Positions 1 to 9,275 of a stretch of 64,000 nt of DNA are shown here, one piece after another. The stretch comes from Leptospira vanthielii serovar Holland str. Waz Holland = ATCC 700522. Its GTDB lineage: Bacteria; Spirochaetota; Leptospiria; Leptospirales; Leptospiraceae. A program made the translations under genes and the position numbers. The stretch spans positions 1 to 64,000 of the forward strand of contig NZ_AOGY02000077.1 in assembly GCF_000332455.1 (NCBI RefSeq), written 5' to 3'. Numbering within the stretch: the first letter of the stretch is position 1; every line of letters starts with the position of its first letter. The notes under the pieces were generated by a model that was given only the letters and a program-made list of their open reading frames with translations, had not been told where the DNA came from and ran no database searches.

Positions 1-612
1 CTTTTACCGAGAGGCGAACTAAAAAAGGAATTGCAAAGCTATCTACGCCGAAAGATGAAACCCTACAAAAAGTCGAAAAATACTGATAATAGAGGTAAAA
101 TACCAGACATGATAAGCATTGAAGAACGACCAAAATCAGTTGAAAAAAGATCAATTCCAGGACATTGGGAAGGTGATTTGATAATTGGAAAGAATCACAA
201 AAGTGCAATTGGTACAATTGTAGAGAGAACTACTAGAAATGTTATACTGGTTCCTTTAACAAGCACAGATGCTGAGACCGTCAGAAAAAGTTTTGCCAAG
301 GAACTAAAAAAAATGCCAACAGAGCTTAGACTTTCGATAACTTATGATCAAGGTAAAGAAATGAGTAACCATAAGCTATTTACAAAAGATACTCAAATGA
401 AAGTATATTTTTGTCATCCGGGAAGTCCTTGGGAAAGGGGGACTTGTGAAAATACGAATATGCTAATAAGAGATTTCTTTCCTAAAAAAACTGACTTTAA
501 TGATATATCAAGAAAAGAACTGAAAAGAGTCCAAAAGCTTTTAAATGAGCGTCCAAGAAAAACGCTTGGCTGGAAAACTCCCGCGGAAAAAATAAAGGAA
601 GTGTTGCGTTAA
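1..612 (+). CDS. IS30-family transposase, C-terminal part (5' end outside window)
   Basis: The reading frame is open from base 1, so the gene begins upstream of the window; the TTG at 31 is internal. The visible part is the DDE integrase-like catalytic domain of IS30-type transposases: GHWEGDLI holds the first Asp, TYDQGKEM the second, and SPWERGTCENTN the catalytic Glu, followed by the typical RDFFPKKTDF stretch and a C-terminal LNERPRKTLGWKTPAE. It cuts and joins IS ends. The terminal inverted repeat should lie shortly after the stop, but it cannot be identified without the left end. The domain shows no internal stop, so this copy may be intact. Confidence 0.9.
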   Translation, partial: LLPRGELKKELQSYLRRKMKPYKKSKNTDNRGKIPDMISIEERPKSVEKRSIPGHWEGDLIIGKNHKSAIGTIVERTTRNVILVPLTSTDAETVRKSFAKELKKMPTELRLSITYDQGKEMSNHKLFTKDTQMKVYFCHPGSPWERGTCENTNMLIRDFFPKKTDFNDISRKELKRVQKLLNERPRKTLGWKTPAEKIKEVLR

Positions 613-711
613 ACTTTAGAATCTATCATATTAAAAATTATTGCAAATTGTCACTGTTTTTTTGTAAGGTGGTAAATTATCGAAATTTATTAAGCTGAAT
701 CAATATACTAT

Positions 712-3700
712 ATGAAAAAAATAATACAACTTCTTACTATCCTCCATATATTTACATATTGCAATTTAATTCCACCGGTGAAAGCCAGGTCTTCTCAATT
801 TGCCTCTTATTTATTGGTTGCGTTAGGTGGCGTATCTACTTCTACCGAAGGAAATATATCTACGGGTATCATAACTCCAGATGGTGGTCAGTTATTTGCC
901 AATGACGGTAGTTTTATTTTGGATATTCCCTCTGGTGCTCTATCTGAAACTAGCCAAATTACAATTACAAAAGATGTATCTCCTGTTGGTAATATACCTG
1001 AAGGGTTTTCTAAAAGAACAAATATTCTAAAGTTTGAGCCTAAAGGACTAGTTTTTAAAAGGCCAGCTCGACTAACCATAAGTTATGATCAAGGTGAAAT
1101 GACTGAAGCAGGTTTTGAAGAGAAAAGCATTAATTTTTATTATATTAAGGATGATTCAACATTAGAAAAGATGAAACTTGTTTCGGTTGATTATGCCCAA
1201 AATAGAATGATTGTTGAAGTTGAACATTTTTCGTTTGGTGTAGGACTCTCGATACAAGTATTTCTAGTAAATAGTAGTTTCATAACAAATCCAGTTGTTG
1301 TCTTAAATATTGCTAATAATGTAATAGCAGAACTATCTAGTTTTGCATCGGAAGGATATGGAAGTGTGAGTGAATACTTTCAGGCACATTTATCGATACT
1401 TGGCCCATTTTTAAATCAGTTGGTAGCAATTCTCGGCTACGATCCTGTCAGTCTTGCATTTCCGAATGCAGATTTTAACGGGAATGGTATTCCCAATAGT
1501 GAGGATCCATATGTTCAATCTACTGGACCAGTTATTAATTTGATTTCAGCTGGATCAGCCTTTATAAGTGCTAATCTTGTTGCAGTAAATTCTACCCAAT
1601 TTGTCTGGCAGTCATCAAAATCTGGTACATTTACAATTCGTGCAGGGGCAACTAATTGTTCAACTGGTATTGTTGTTGCGTCTGGTTCTGTTTCAGCTGG
1701 AGTTAACAATACTTTTGGGCCAATCTATGCATCCAATGTATCACTAGGTACAACATCCTATCGTGTTTGTGTAGTTAATTCAGGAGTCACTGGAGCATAT
1801 GTACATTCACTAACTCGAGATGATTCGAACCCAACGGTCTCCTTTAATCCGGCAGGAGGAAGTTTCGGTACAGTTCAAAATGTTGCACTAAATTGTGGTG
1901 ATTCGGGAGGAGCTGGATGTCTTGCAGTTGCATATTCAACTGACGGTACAACACCTGCATTTACTTCATCATGTTCTGTTTCTGCGGGAATTTTATATTC
2001 ATCTCCAATTGTCACACCAGATACAAACACCACTACGATTCGATTCAAATCATGTGATGGAGCTGGAAATATATCCTCGTTAGATACCCAAACTTATACT
2101 GTAGATTCAATATTGCCGACAATTACTATAAATTCAGTCTCTCCAAATTATGTGATCAAGGCATCGGTAGATGCCGATATCAATTGGAAATCCAGTCGAA
2201 GTGGAAATTATTCGGTTAGATTAGGAGCGAATTGTATTTCTGGAACGTTAGCACATGGTACAAATGTTAGTGGAGAAATCATTGCAGACAGTCCAATGCA
2301 AACAGTCTTGTTAGCTGACGGTCAATTTCAAAATGGTCAAAATAATATTCATTTTTGCGTTAACAATCTGATTAATGAAATAGGTTCAACTTCGGTAATT
2401 TTGACGATTGATGGAATCAATCCATCCTTGGCTGTTACTCCCGAAAGTGGGATTTATGCAACCGCCCAAACAGTAGCTTCGACATGTTCTGACCTAAATT
2501 CTGGTTGTCAAAAATTAATTTATACGACAAATGGATCAGACCCTATTTTCGACAGTGCTGGCACTATTGTAAACGGGAATCTTTACACAGGAAGTTTGCT
2601 AACGCCTAATAATGCTTCCACAACATATAAATTTCAGGCGAGAGATATTGCTGGGAATCTATCCTCGGTCGTTGCAGTAACCTATGCTATTGGTACGGTT
2701 CCACCAACTTCCCTAAGCTATTCTACATCTTCTGCAACGTATACTGCCAATGTTACAATTCCACCAAATAATCCCAGTATAACAGGATCAGGCATCACTT
2801 TTACAATATCACCTGATCTTCCAATAGGCTTAACTTTAAATCCTGTTACAGGGATCATTTCAGGTACACCGACCGTTCAGCAAAGCGCTACGCATTATAC
2901 GATCACAGCATCAAATGTTGGGGGTTTAATAGCTGCAACGATTTCTATTACTGTTACACCTCCTTCCGTTCCTGGATTAGGAACCTTTTCTATAAGGGAA
3001 ATCTCTACATACCATCCTCATGAAGTAATTCCATATGGAACTTCAGCTGCATTAGATATCTTGAATTCAAAATTTCTGATTGTATCACAACATAATGTAA
3101 ATGCAGAAAAACTTGCAATTTTTCGCTGTAACTTAGATGGAACTAATTGTAGTTATCTAGACATCTCATCAGGACAGGAACAAAATCTAGGTCAAAATCC
3201 AACTGCTTTGATAGATACAATTAATTCTAAGCTCCTAATTATAACTATATCAAATACTTATAAACCATCCCTTGTTCGATGCAATTTGGATGGATCAAAT
3301 TGTGTTTTCACCGATATCTCAGCTGAGCAGGGAGATTATTCTGCAAAGAACTCATTTCCTTTAGGTGCTACAATAGATTATGCAAATGCAAAGCTATTAG
3401 TTGTCTCGAGTAATCAAAATAATACGAATAAACCTGCTCTATTTAGATGTAATTTGGATGGATCCGATTGCGTTTATCGAGATATTTCTGCTGGAAAAGG
3501 AACTGGTTCTGATGCAAAAATTGTTATCGATCATTTAAATTCGAAACTTTTGGTTGTAACTTCTTATGGATTAGGAAGTAGACCCGGACTTTTTCGTTGC
3601 GATATGGACGGATCAAATTGTGTATTTGCAGATGTTTCAGCAGGGGCACCTAATACTCAACCTGGTTACAATCCAGGTAGAAATCCAATACCTATTATAG

Positions 3701-4077
3701 ATTCAATTAATTCCAAGCTACTATTTATTGCTCGAGATGATTGGGATATGAAAACTAAAGTTTTCCGTTGTAATTTAGATGGTTCAAGCTGTACATTTTT
3801 GAATCTATCTAATTTATTTGGTGTAAGTGGAAGTAGTAGCGCGGGATCAGTTTTAATAGACACTGAAAATTCTAAAATATTAGTAACTCATGGCTCCAAA
3901 CCTCATTTATTCCGTTGCAATTTAGATTTAACTGGGTGTACAATCAAAGATAGTTCTGCTGGATATAGCACATTATTTGGAACTTTTTATTCCGTTATTA
4001 CTCCTGATTCAAAACTTAAGTTATTAAGTCTAACAAGTATAGCAAATCGCGCGCAAATTGTATTAACCAGTGAATAG
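712..4077 (+). CDS. Large secreted multi-domain repeat protein
   Basis: A 1121-residue protein with an N-terminal signal sequence (MKKIIQLLTILHIFTYC); the Cys at 17 could be a loose spirochaetal lipobox, but Tyr at -1 is unusual. About residues 55-180 resemble a ZU5-like domain (GGQLFANDGSFILDIPSGAL). Two chitobiase C-terminal-like modules follow near 375-465 and 570-660 (AVAYSTDGTTPAF, LIYTTNGSDPIF). A putative Ig/cadherin-like module lies near 665-745 (LPIGLTLNPVTGIISGTPT). From about 800 to the end come six repeats built around FRCNLDGSNC, each about 50 residues and probably propeller-like. It lies directly downstream of the IS30 copy. Surface adhesion or carbohydrate binding is an inference; no catalytic motif is visible. 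Confidence 0.8.
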   Translation: MKKIIQLLTILHIFTYCNLIPPVKARSSQFASYLLVALGGVSTSTEGNISTGIITPDGGQLFANDGSFILDIPSGALSETSQITITKDVSPVGNIPEGFSKRTNILKFEPKGLVFKRPARLTISYDQGEMTEAGFEEKSINFYYIKDDSTLEKMKLVSVDYAQNRMIVEVEHFSFGVGLSIQVFLVNSSFITNPVVVLNIANNVIAELSSFASEGYGSVSEYFQAHLSILGPFLNQLVAILGYDPVSLAFPNADFNGNGIPNSEDPYVQSTGPVINLISAGSAFISANLVAVNSTQFVWQSSKSGTFTIRAGATNCSTGIVVASGSVSAGVNNTFGPIYASNVSLGTTSYRVCVVNSGVTGAYVHSLTRDDSNPTVSFNPAGGSFGTVQNVALNCGDSGGAGCLAVAYSTDGTTPAFTSSCSVSAGILYSSPIVTPDTNTTTIRFKSCDGAGNISSLDTQTYTVDSILPTITINSVSPNYVIKASVDADINWKSSRSGNYSVRLGANCISGTLAHGTNVSGEIIADSPMQTVLLADGQFQNGQNNIHFCVNNLINEIGSTSVILTIDGINPSLAVTPESGIYATAQTVASTCSDLNSGCQKLIYTTNGSDPIFDSAGTIVNGNLYTGSLLTPNNASTTYKFQARDIAGNLSSVVAVTYAIGTVPPTSLSYSTSSATYTANVTIPPNNPSITGSGITFTISPDLPIGLTLNPVTGIISGTPTVQQSATHYTITASNVGGLIAATISITVTPPSVPGLGTFSIREISTYHPHEVIPYGTSAALDILNSKFLIVSQHNVNAEKLAIFRCNLDGTNCSYLDISSGQEQNLGQNPTALIDTINSKLLIITISNTYKPSLVRCNLDGSNCVFTDISAEQGDYSAKNSFPLGATIDYANAKLLVVSSNQNNTNKPALFRCNLDGSDCVYRDISAGKGTGSDAKIVIDHLNSKLLVVTSYGLGSRPGLFRCDMDGSNCVFADVSAGAPNTQPGYNPGRNPIPIIDSINSKLLFIARDDWDMKTKVFRCNLDGSSCTFLNLSNLFGVSGSSSAGSVLIDTENSKILVTHGSKPHLFRCNLDLTGCTIKDSSAGYSTLFGTFYSVITPDSKLKLLSLTSIANRAQIVLTSE

Positions 4078-4160
4078 TCATCATATATAAAAGATTTTAA
4101 AGTATATATTTCAAGGTTTAAAGTAATAATCATAATATTGAATATCAAAAAAATTCTTCT

Positions 4161-4247
4161 TTTAGCATCAACCAAATCACCGGTGAGCTCACTTCCATGG
4201 GGACAGTGAATCCTGGTGGGGCACAATGGAATTTAACGTTTCTATAA
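4161..4247 (+). pseudogene. C-terminal fragment of a beta-propeller-type lipoprotein
   Basis: A short open frame reads FSINQITGELTSMGTVNPGG followed by AQWNLTFL and a stop. The phrase pattern (xSINxxTGxLTSxGTV) is the blade signature of lactonase-like seven-bladed propeller proteins. There is no start codon and no upstream blade, so this looks like the last blade of a gene whose remainder is gone, next to the IS30 copy and the large repeat protein. It is too short to be certain. Confidence 0.4.
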
Positions 4248-4297
4248 ATTTAAGAATCCATTGAAAGGACTGTGATTCAGTTTTTGAATTATCTTTT

Positions 4298-5053
4298 TTA
4301 AGTTTTGGGCAACTCCAAAGCATCCATCCCAATCTTTAATTCCGAAAACCATTGGATGAACCTTTCTACATCAGGACCTTGGAATACGGAACCATGTTGG
4401 GGACAAAGCATATCCGGTTTGAGATTAGAGATTCGTTCACACCAAGCGAGTTTTGCCTGTTCCGAAGCCATCCAACGTTTGTGAAATTTTTCCATAAACC
4501 GAATGTGTTTATCAAAATCTTTTACAATCAAATCAGTTTCATCGACAGGAAGTAAGGCGGCTCCGATATCTCCACTGAACAATATTTTTGCCTTGGGATC
4601 CCAGAGGTTTAAATTACCCGCACTATGTAAAAAATGGGCGGGGATGGATCTAAGTTTAATGTTTTGGTGAATGATTTCCATTCCTTCATCAGGCATAGGA
4701 ATGTAGGTTTCTGCATTCCCTCCAAAGTGAGGTAAAAAACCTGTCCAAAGCCAACTCACATAACAACGAATCGACGGATTAACTTCCAACCATAAAGAAA
4801 TAGAGGAAACAATATCTGGATCTTGGTGGGAGGCAAAAATATTTTTAATTTGCGAAGCAGGAAATACTTCTACCAGAGCCGAAAATACTTCAGGGAAAAT
4901 TTCACTTCCCCCCGGATCTGTGAGTAGCCCCATTCCATCAGATTCAATCAAGTATTCATTGGTATCAATGAGCCAATTGGGTTTGGCTGGATCTCTTGCA
5001 ATCACTGACCATTTGTGGTCATTATCCGAATAGATAGTTTGTATTTTTTTCAT
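4298..5053 (-). CDS. ODP-like metallo-beta-lactamase-fold diiron protein
   Basis: A 251-residue soluble protein of the oxygen-binding diiron (FprA/ODP) branch of the metallo-beta-lactamase fold. The visible ligand set is SHQDPD (His76, Asp78, Asp80), HFLHSAGN (His143), FSGDIGAA (Asp162) and CPQHGS (His220). It has no flavodoxin domain, so it is not a complete flavodiiron oxygen reductase. In Treponema denticola a stand-alone ODP works as an oxygen/iron sensor for chemotaxis. Here the upstream gene ends 3 bases before this start and encodes a protein with a chemoreceptor-tip-like motif, which supports a sensing role by inference. A stand-alone hydrolase or oxygen-scavenging role is the alternative. 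Confidence 0.8.
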   Translation of the reverse strand: MKKIQTIYSDNDHKWSVIARDPAKPNWLIDTNEYLIESDGMGLLTDPGGSEIFPEVFSALVEVFPASQIKNIFASHQDPDIVSSISLWLEVNPSIRCYVSWLWTGFLPHFGGNAETYIPMPDEGMEIIHQNIKLRSIPAHFLHSAGNLNLWDPKAKILFSGDIGAALLPVDETDLIVKDFDKHIRFMEKFHKRWMASEQAKLAWCERISNLKPDMLCPQHGSVFQGPDVERFIQWFSELKIGMDALELPKT

Positions 5054-5056
5054 TGT

Positions 5057-5661
5057 TTACCAGAGTTTTGCAAGATAACGATAGGAAGATTCTATGATAT
5101 TTAAAGCTCCATCAAAACTTTCTGCAACTGCTAAAAATAATTTTTGGTTTTCTACGATGGTCGCCGATTCAATACGAGTTTGTAAAGAAACCGTACGGCC
5201 CTCCAAACATAACTTAGTCGAACTTTTAACTATGTTGTGTATGGAATTAAACTCTTTTTTTAACTGCGAATCTAACATTTCCTTTTCTTTTTTACGGAAG
5301 TGCAAACTAGACTCAATATTTTTATAATGACTAGGATCAACTTTTCTTTCATTACAAGTTTCCACTGCTATTTGTAACAGATGATAAACCTTGGCAATTT
5401 TTTGCATTTCACTCGCCATCTTAATCACGATATTGATTGCATTGGTTAACCTTTCATTCACTTCCTGAATTTTGTGATTAAAATGAATGATCTCTGCTGA
5501 TACAACACCATAACTTGCGGCAAAAGCCCCCGAGTTTGCAGAAAGAATCTGTGCATTCAGAGCCCGAATTCTTAAACTATAAAGTAATATTTTTAGTTTT
5601 AAAATCTCTTCATTGGTAAAAATGATCTTTCGAAAAAAATCTTTTGTCTCTTCGTCAGCCA
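5057..5661 (-). CDS. Small helical protein with degenerate chemoreceptor-tip motif
   Basis: About 201 residues from the ATG at 5661; an in-frame TTG at 5701 would add 13. The start of the protein contains ALNAQILSANSGAFAASYGVVSAEI-like sequence, which lines up with the methyl-accepting protein hairpin tip ([22 protein letters not shown]) but has lost the EAARAGE acidic and arginine residues. The rest is helical with no membrane segment. The gene is followed after 3 bases by the ODP-like gene, so the two are probably one transcript. I infer a cytosolic, receptor-like signalling partner. The degenerate tip may not bind CheA/CheW in the normal way. Confidence 0.6.
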
Positions 5662-5825
5662 TAGGGGAACCTAACAGGAATTTCAAATATCTAGAACTCA
5701 ATCAACAGATCATTTATCAGACGAATTGTCAAGAAGAGATACGAATATCAAATTTTGGAAAATTACCAATAAAATGGGTCTAAAAAGTCGAATCGGTGGT
5801 CAAGAGAGGAGTATTGTGAGAATTC

Positions 5826-5934
5826 GGGCGCCTCGCATTGCATTCCATTTACCGGTTGGACATTTGAACCGACCGGGCTTTCCGTTCCAATCTTCGCTTT
5901 CGCTTCGATTTCCACTTCAATCCCTTGCGCGTGG
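5826..5934 (+). repeat. Dispersed hairpin repeat, copy A
   Basis: Begins GGGCGCCTCGC, continues through ACCGGGCTTTCCGTTCCAATC and ends ACTTCAATCCCTTGCGCG. It matches copies at 17245, 17705 and 43720 on the same strand and inverted copies at 10941 and 22450. The central hairpin is weak in this copy (TTCGCTTTCGCTTCGA). It is intergenic, between the chemoreceptor-tip protein gene and the DUF2200 gene. A 74-codon open frame crosses it but looks like chance. Confidence 0.75.
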
Positions 5935-5994
5935 ATTTTTTAAATCATAGTATATGTTAGGTGAAAGTGTTGGCTGCGTTTGGTTATTGGTCTT

Positions 5995-6360
5995 TTATCC
6001 ATTCCTTAAAATCTTCTCCATTGTTTTCCCTTTTGCTAATTCATCCACAAGTTTGTCCAAGTATCTGACTTGCCTAGTGATCGGATTTTGAATTTCCTCG
6101 ATGCGATACCCACAGATCATTCCTTTGATGAGGTCTGCATTTTTATTTAATTTAGCTTTCTCAAAGAATGTTTGGAAAGTTACTTTCATCTCAATTAATT
6201 CTTTTATCTTCTTATCATCAAATGAGGTTAACCATTCAATTACTTGGTTAAGTTCTTTTTTTGTTCTACCTTTCTTTTCGATTTTAGTAACGTAAAGAGG
6301 GTAAACAGAGGCAAAAGTCATTTGAGCCATTCTTTGATTGTGTTCTGCGGTTGGTTCCAT
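5995..6360 (-). CDS. DUF2200 family protein
   Basis: A 121-residue soluble protein matching the DUF2200 pattern over its whole length: MAQMTFASVYPLYVTKIEKK near the start, a central GRTKKELNQVIEWLTSFD, and the C-terminal RYLDKLVDELAKGKTMEKIL. Function is unknown for the family. It stands alone, with repeat copy A downstream and the phosphate transporter promoter region upstream in divergent orientation. Confidence 0.85.
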   Translation of the reverse strand: MEPTAEHNQRMAQMTFASVYPLYVTKIEKKGRTKKELNQVIEWLTSFDDKKIKELIEMKVTFQTFFEKAKLNKNADLIKGMICGYRIEEIQNPITRQVRYLDKLVDELAKGKTMEKILRNG

Positions 6361-6672
6361 GGTGATTCACTTCTTTTGTATTGATTAAAAAATAAAGGAA
6401 TGAGTATTTATAATGTTATTTGGGACTAACAGCAAGTAAATTTTAGAATACTTACTTTGTAAATTTGCAGTAATCCCGATATTGCGAGCAACGAAGTAAA
6501 ATTCAAGAGTAGGTTAGTTTATCACGAATTATATACTTTTATTGAGTCCATACGCAAGTTTGAAGAGTGCCTTTGTCACCAAGCTTTAACCGGATTGTAA
6601 CCAATTGTAAGAAATATACATTGTATCATTGTCGCTTTAGTTTTTACTCAAAGCAAGGTCTTGTGTATCATT
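6361..6672. other. Intergenic region between divergent DUF2200 and PiT genes
   Basis: About 310 bases of AT-rich DNA with no open frame of note. It should hold both divergent promoters. The only structure I see is the ATTGTA repeat cluster near the transporter side (6594-6633). Confidence 0.5.
6594..6633 (+). promoter_or_regulatory. ATTGTA/C repeat cluster upstream of phosphate transporter
   Basis: ATTGTA occurs at 6594, 6604 and 6620 and ATTGTC at 6628, i.e. four near-identical hexamers in 40 bases, the first two exactly 10 bases apart. The cluster lies 40-80 bases before the PiT start. Repeated hexamers at helical spacing are typical of response-regulator boxes such as PhoB sites, but the sequence is not a known Pho box. 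AT-rich chance is possible. Confidence 0.35.
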
Positions 6673-8892
6673 ATGGATTTTAGTATTTTTTATTTTGTAT
6701 TAGTATTAATGATTTTTTTGGCGATCTTCGATTTGATCGTAGGAGTTGCTAACGATGCAGTCAATTTTACAAATTCGGCAGTTGGTTCGAGAGTAACTTC
6801 AAAAAAAAACATTCTAATCATTGCTGCGGTTGGTGTACTTTTGGGTGCGGTCAGTTCCAGTGGAATGATGGAAGTCGCACGAAAAGGAATTTTTAAACCT
6901 GAGTTATTCACCCTCGGTGCACTTGTTTACATCTTTCTGTCGGTAATGATCACAGATGTTTTATTATTGGACTTTTATAATACCTTCGGTTTGCCCACTT
7001 CTACAACTGTATCACTTGTTTTTGAACTTTTGGGAGCATCACTCGTGATGGCTTATTTGACGAAACCGGTAGGAGTGGATGCTTTTTCTTATATAAATTC
7101 AGAGAGTGCCATCAAAATTATTTCAGGCATTTTTATGAGTGTGATGATTGCTTTTGTGGTTGGTATCGTTGTACAATCGCTGTTGCGTATTATATTTTCA
7201 TTTCAAATCGAGAAAACTATCGGTATTTTTGGTGGTCCTTTCGCTTCATTTAGTTCCTCAGTTCTTATTTTTTTTATCATCATATCAGCGTTAAAGGGTT
7301 CTAATCTAATCGATAAAGAATTGGTTGTTTTTATCGAATCAAATTTATTGTTACTTTTTTCTATAGTATTTTTGGCACTGTTGGTGTTCTTCCAAATTTT
7401 GATTTGGTTTCAAATCAACGTATTTAAAATTATAATTTTGTTTGGAACCTTTGCCCTGGCGATGGCATTTGCGAGCAATGATTTAGTCAATTTTGTTGGT
7501 GTTCCCTTGGCGAGTATCAATGTAGTGCAATTAATCTTCGAATCCGGCAATCCAATGGACTTAGGTGTGGCTTTGAGTGGTAAAGTACAAACTCCACAAG
7601 TTTTTCTTTTGGTCTCAGCTGTAATTATGATTGCGACTTTAATATTCTCAAAAAAAGCCACTTCAGTGACTAAAACTGAAATTTCACTCGCCAGCGAAAA
7701 AACAGAAATAGAGTTATTTTCATCTAATCAAGTATCTCGACGAATTGTTAAAATTTTTTTAGAAGTGTGGGGCTTTTTTAAAAACTACACACCTAGTTTT
7801 TTTACTTCATTTTTAAAATCAAGATACACAAAAGTGACAGGTAAAAATAACAAAACAGAATCTTTTGACTTACTTCGTGCTAGCGTAAATGTAACAGCTT
7901 CCAGTTTATTAATTCTAACGGGAACACTTTACAAATTACCACTCTCAACTACGTTTGTTACATTTATGGTCGCAATGGGCACTTCTCTTGCTGATAGAGC
8001 TTGGGTTCGTTACAATGCTGTCAACCGTGTGAGTGGTGTTCTCACTGTGATCGGTGGTTGGTTTTTAACTGCAATGGTTACAACTATTTTAAGTGGTTTG
8101 ATCGCATTTTCTTTTTATACTTTTGGTTTTTATGCCTTCATTTTTTTATTGCCGATATCCTTCTTTTTGTTTGTTTCCTTCAATAAAATTCACGAACTAC
8201 GTGTTAAACTAAGTGATGAATTTAGTTTGCCTTTGGACTACATCAATTCAAATCCTAAATTAGCAATTCGTTATATTTTTGAACATCTAATGGAGAATAT
8301 ACAAGATACAGAAACAATTTTGAGTTCGATTATCAAATCATTAACAACTGGAAAAAAATCACATCAAAAAGGTTCTGGAAATCAATTGGAGAGACTTAGT
8401 TATCTGTATGGTGCTTACATGGTTGGCATTGCCGAAGTTGACAGTAGTGATTTTGACCAAGCAGAAATTATCCAATCTTACAACTTAGAGAGTTCCATTC
8501 ACAACTTCAGAAAACTAATCAACAATACTCTTTCCATTCGTAAAAATGTTTTATACAAGATAGACTTTCAATTTTCTGCTTTAAACGCAGAAGAAAAGGA
8601 AGACTTAAAAGAGATTAAAAATTTTATCCAATCTATTTTCGAAGAAATTCATTCGCTAGTCAAAAAAAGGAAACGAAATGATTCCAAAATAAAAGGTTTC
8701 AGAAAGGAATTTTCAGTCCTTAAATTTAAAACTCATAGAAAACAAATCAAAAGATTAAAAGCAAAAACAGCGCAAATGGCTGGCCTCGTTCCCTTTTTAA
8801 CCATTGTGGAAGAACTTTTTGACTTTAGTCATCACCTAATTGAATTATATAATAACGTGGATCGTATATTACCATTAATGGAGGAGAACTAA
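6673..8892 (+). CDS. PiT-family inorganic phosphate transporter with cytosolic C-terminal extension
   Basis: About 739 residues. The two family signatures are present: GVANDAVNFTNSAVGSR near the N terminus and AFASNDLVNFVGVPLAS near residue 270, the inverted pair of ND motifs that bind phosphate and cation. Around 10-12 membrane segments are interrupted by a soluble loop (about 335-410). The last ~230 residues form a charged, helical cytosolic domain resembling a PhoU-like bundle, as in other long PiT proteins. I prefer the ATG at 6673 to the upstream in-frame TTG at 6661, which sits only 2 bases after AAGG. Phosphate uptake driven by proton or sodium is the family role. Confidence 0.88.
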   Translation: MDFSIFYFVLVLMIFLAIFDLIVGVANDAVNFTNSAVGSRVTSKKNILIIAAVGVLLGAVSSSGMMEVARKGIFKPELFTLGALVYIFLSVMITDVLLLDFYNTFGLPTSTTVSLVFELLGASLVMAYLTKPVGVDAFSYINSESAIKIISGIFMSVMIAFVVGIVVQSLLRIIFSFQIEKTIGIFGGPFASFSSSVLIFFIIISALKGSNLIDKELVVFIESNLLLLFSIVFLALLVFFQILIWFQINVFKIIILFGTFALAMAFASNDLVNFVGVPLASINVVQLIFESGNPMDLGVALSGKVQTPQVFLLVSAVIMIATLIFSKKATSVTKTEISLASEKTEIELFSSNQVSRRIVKIFLEVWGFFKNYTPSFFTSFLKSRYTKVTGKNNKTESFDLLRASVNVTASSLLILTGTLYKLPLSTTFVTFMVAMGTSLADRAWVRYNAVNRVSGVLTVIGGWFLTAMVTTILSGLIAFSFYTFGFYAFIFLLPISFFLFVSFNKIHELRVKLSDEFSLPLDYINSNPKLAIRYIFEHLMENIQDTETILSSIIKSLTTGKKSHQKGSGNQLERLSYLYGAYMVGIAEVDSSDFDQAEIIQSYNLESSIHNFRKLINNTLSIRKNVLYKIDFQFSALNAEEKEDLKEIKNFIQSIFEEIHSLVKKRKRNDSKIKGFRKEFSVLKFKTHRKQIKRLKAKTAQMAGLVPFLTIVEELFDFSHHLIELYNNVDRILPLMEEN

Positions 8893-9275
8893 TAGGTTGT
8901 ATGCAATCACATCCGTATATGAAATTAATTTTAAAAATTTACTCTGTGTAGAGCAATAGATTCATTTCTAAAATCTTTTTAGTGAACCTATTATAGATTT
9001 ACTTGGGGAAGTGCTTTTTTTGACGATAATATCTATCCCAGTACATTAGCTTTAAAATGAAGATATTAAAATTCCATTTAATTACCAATTGGAGTTCGAA
9101 TTTTTAAACAAACCGAGTAATTAACATTGTAAGTTTTATTATCCTTCATTTCAGAAAATCTGCTATATATAACGAAATCATTTTAACATTTCTCGACCCA
9201 ATTTATCCAATAAAATATAATCTATGGTGAAATTCCTTAAATAATATCGTCGAGTTATATTGGAGATTTTGCCCT
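8893..9275. other. Intergenic region, nothing recognised
   Basis: About 380 AT-rich bases between the phosphate transporter and the first chemoreceptor. I see no open frame, strong hairpin with T-tract, or repeat copy. It presumably holds the promoter of the chemoreceptor gene. Confidence 0.4.

Noticed and set aside
5726..5950. 74-codon open frame on the plus strand
   Set aside because: It runs through dispersed repeat copy A, has no ribosome binding site and gives no recognisable protein.
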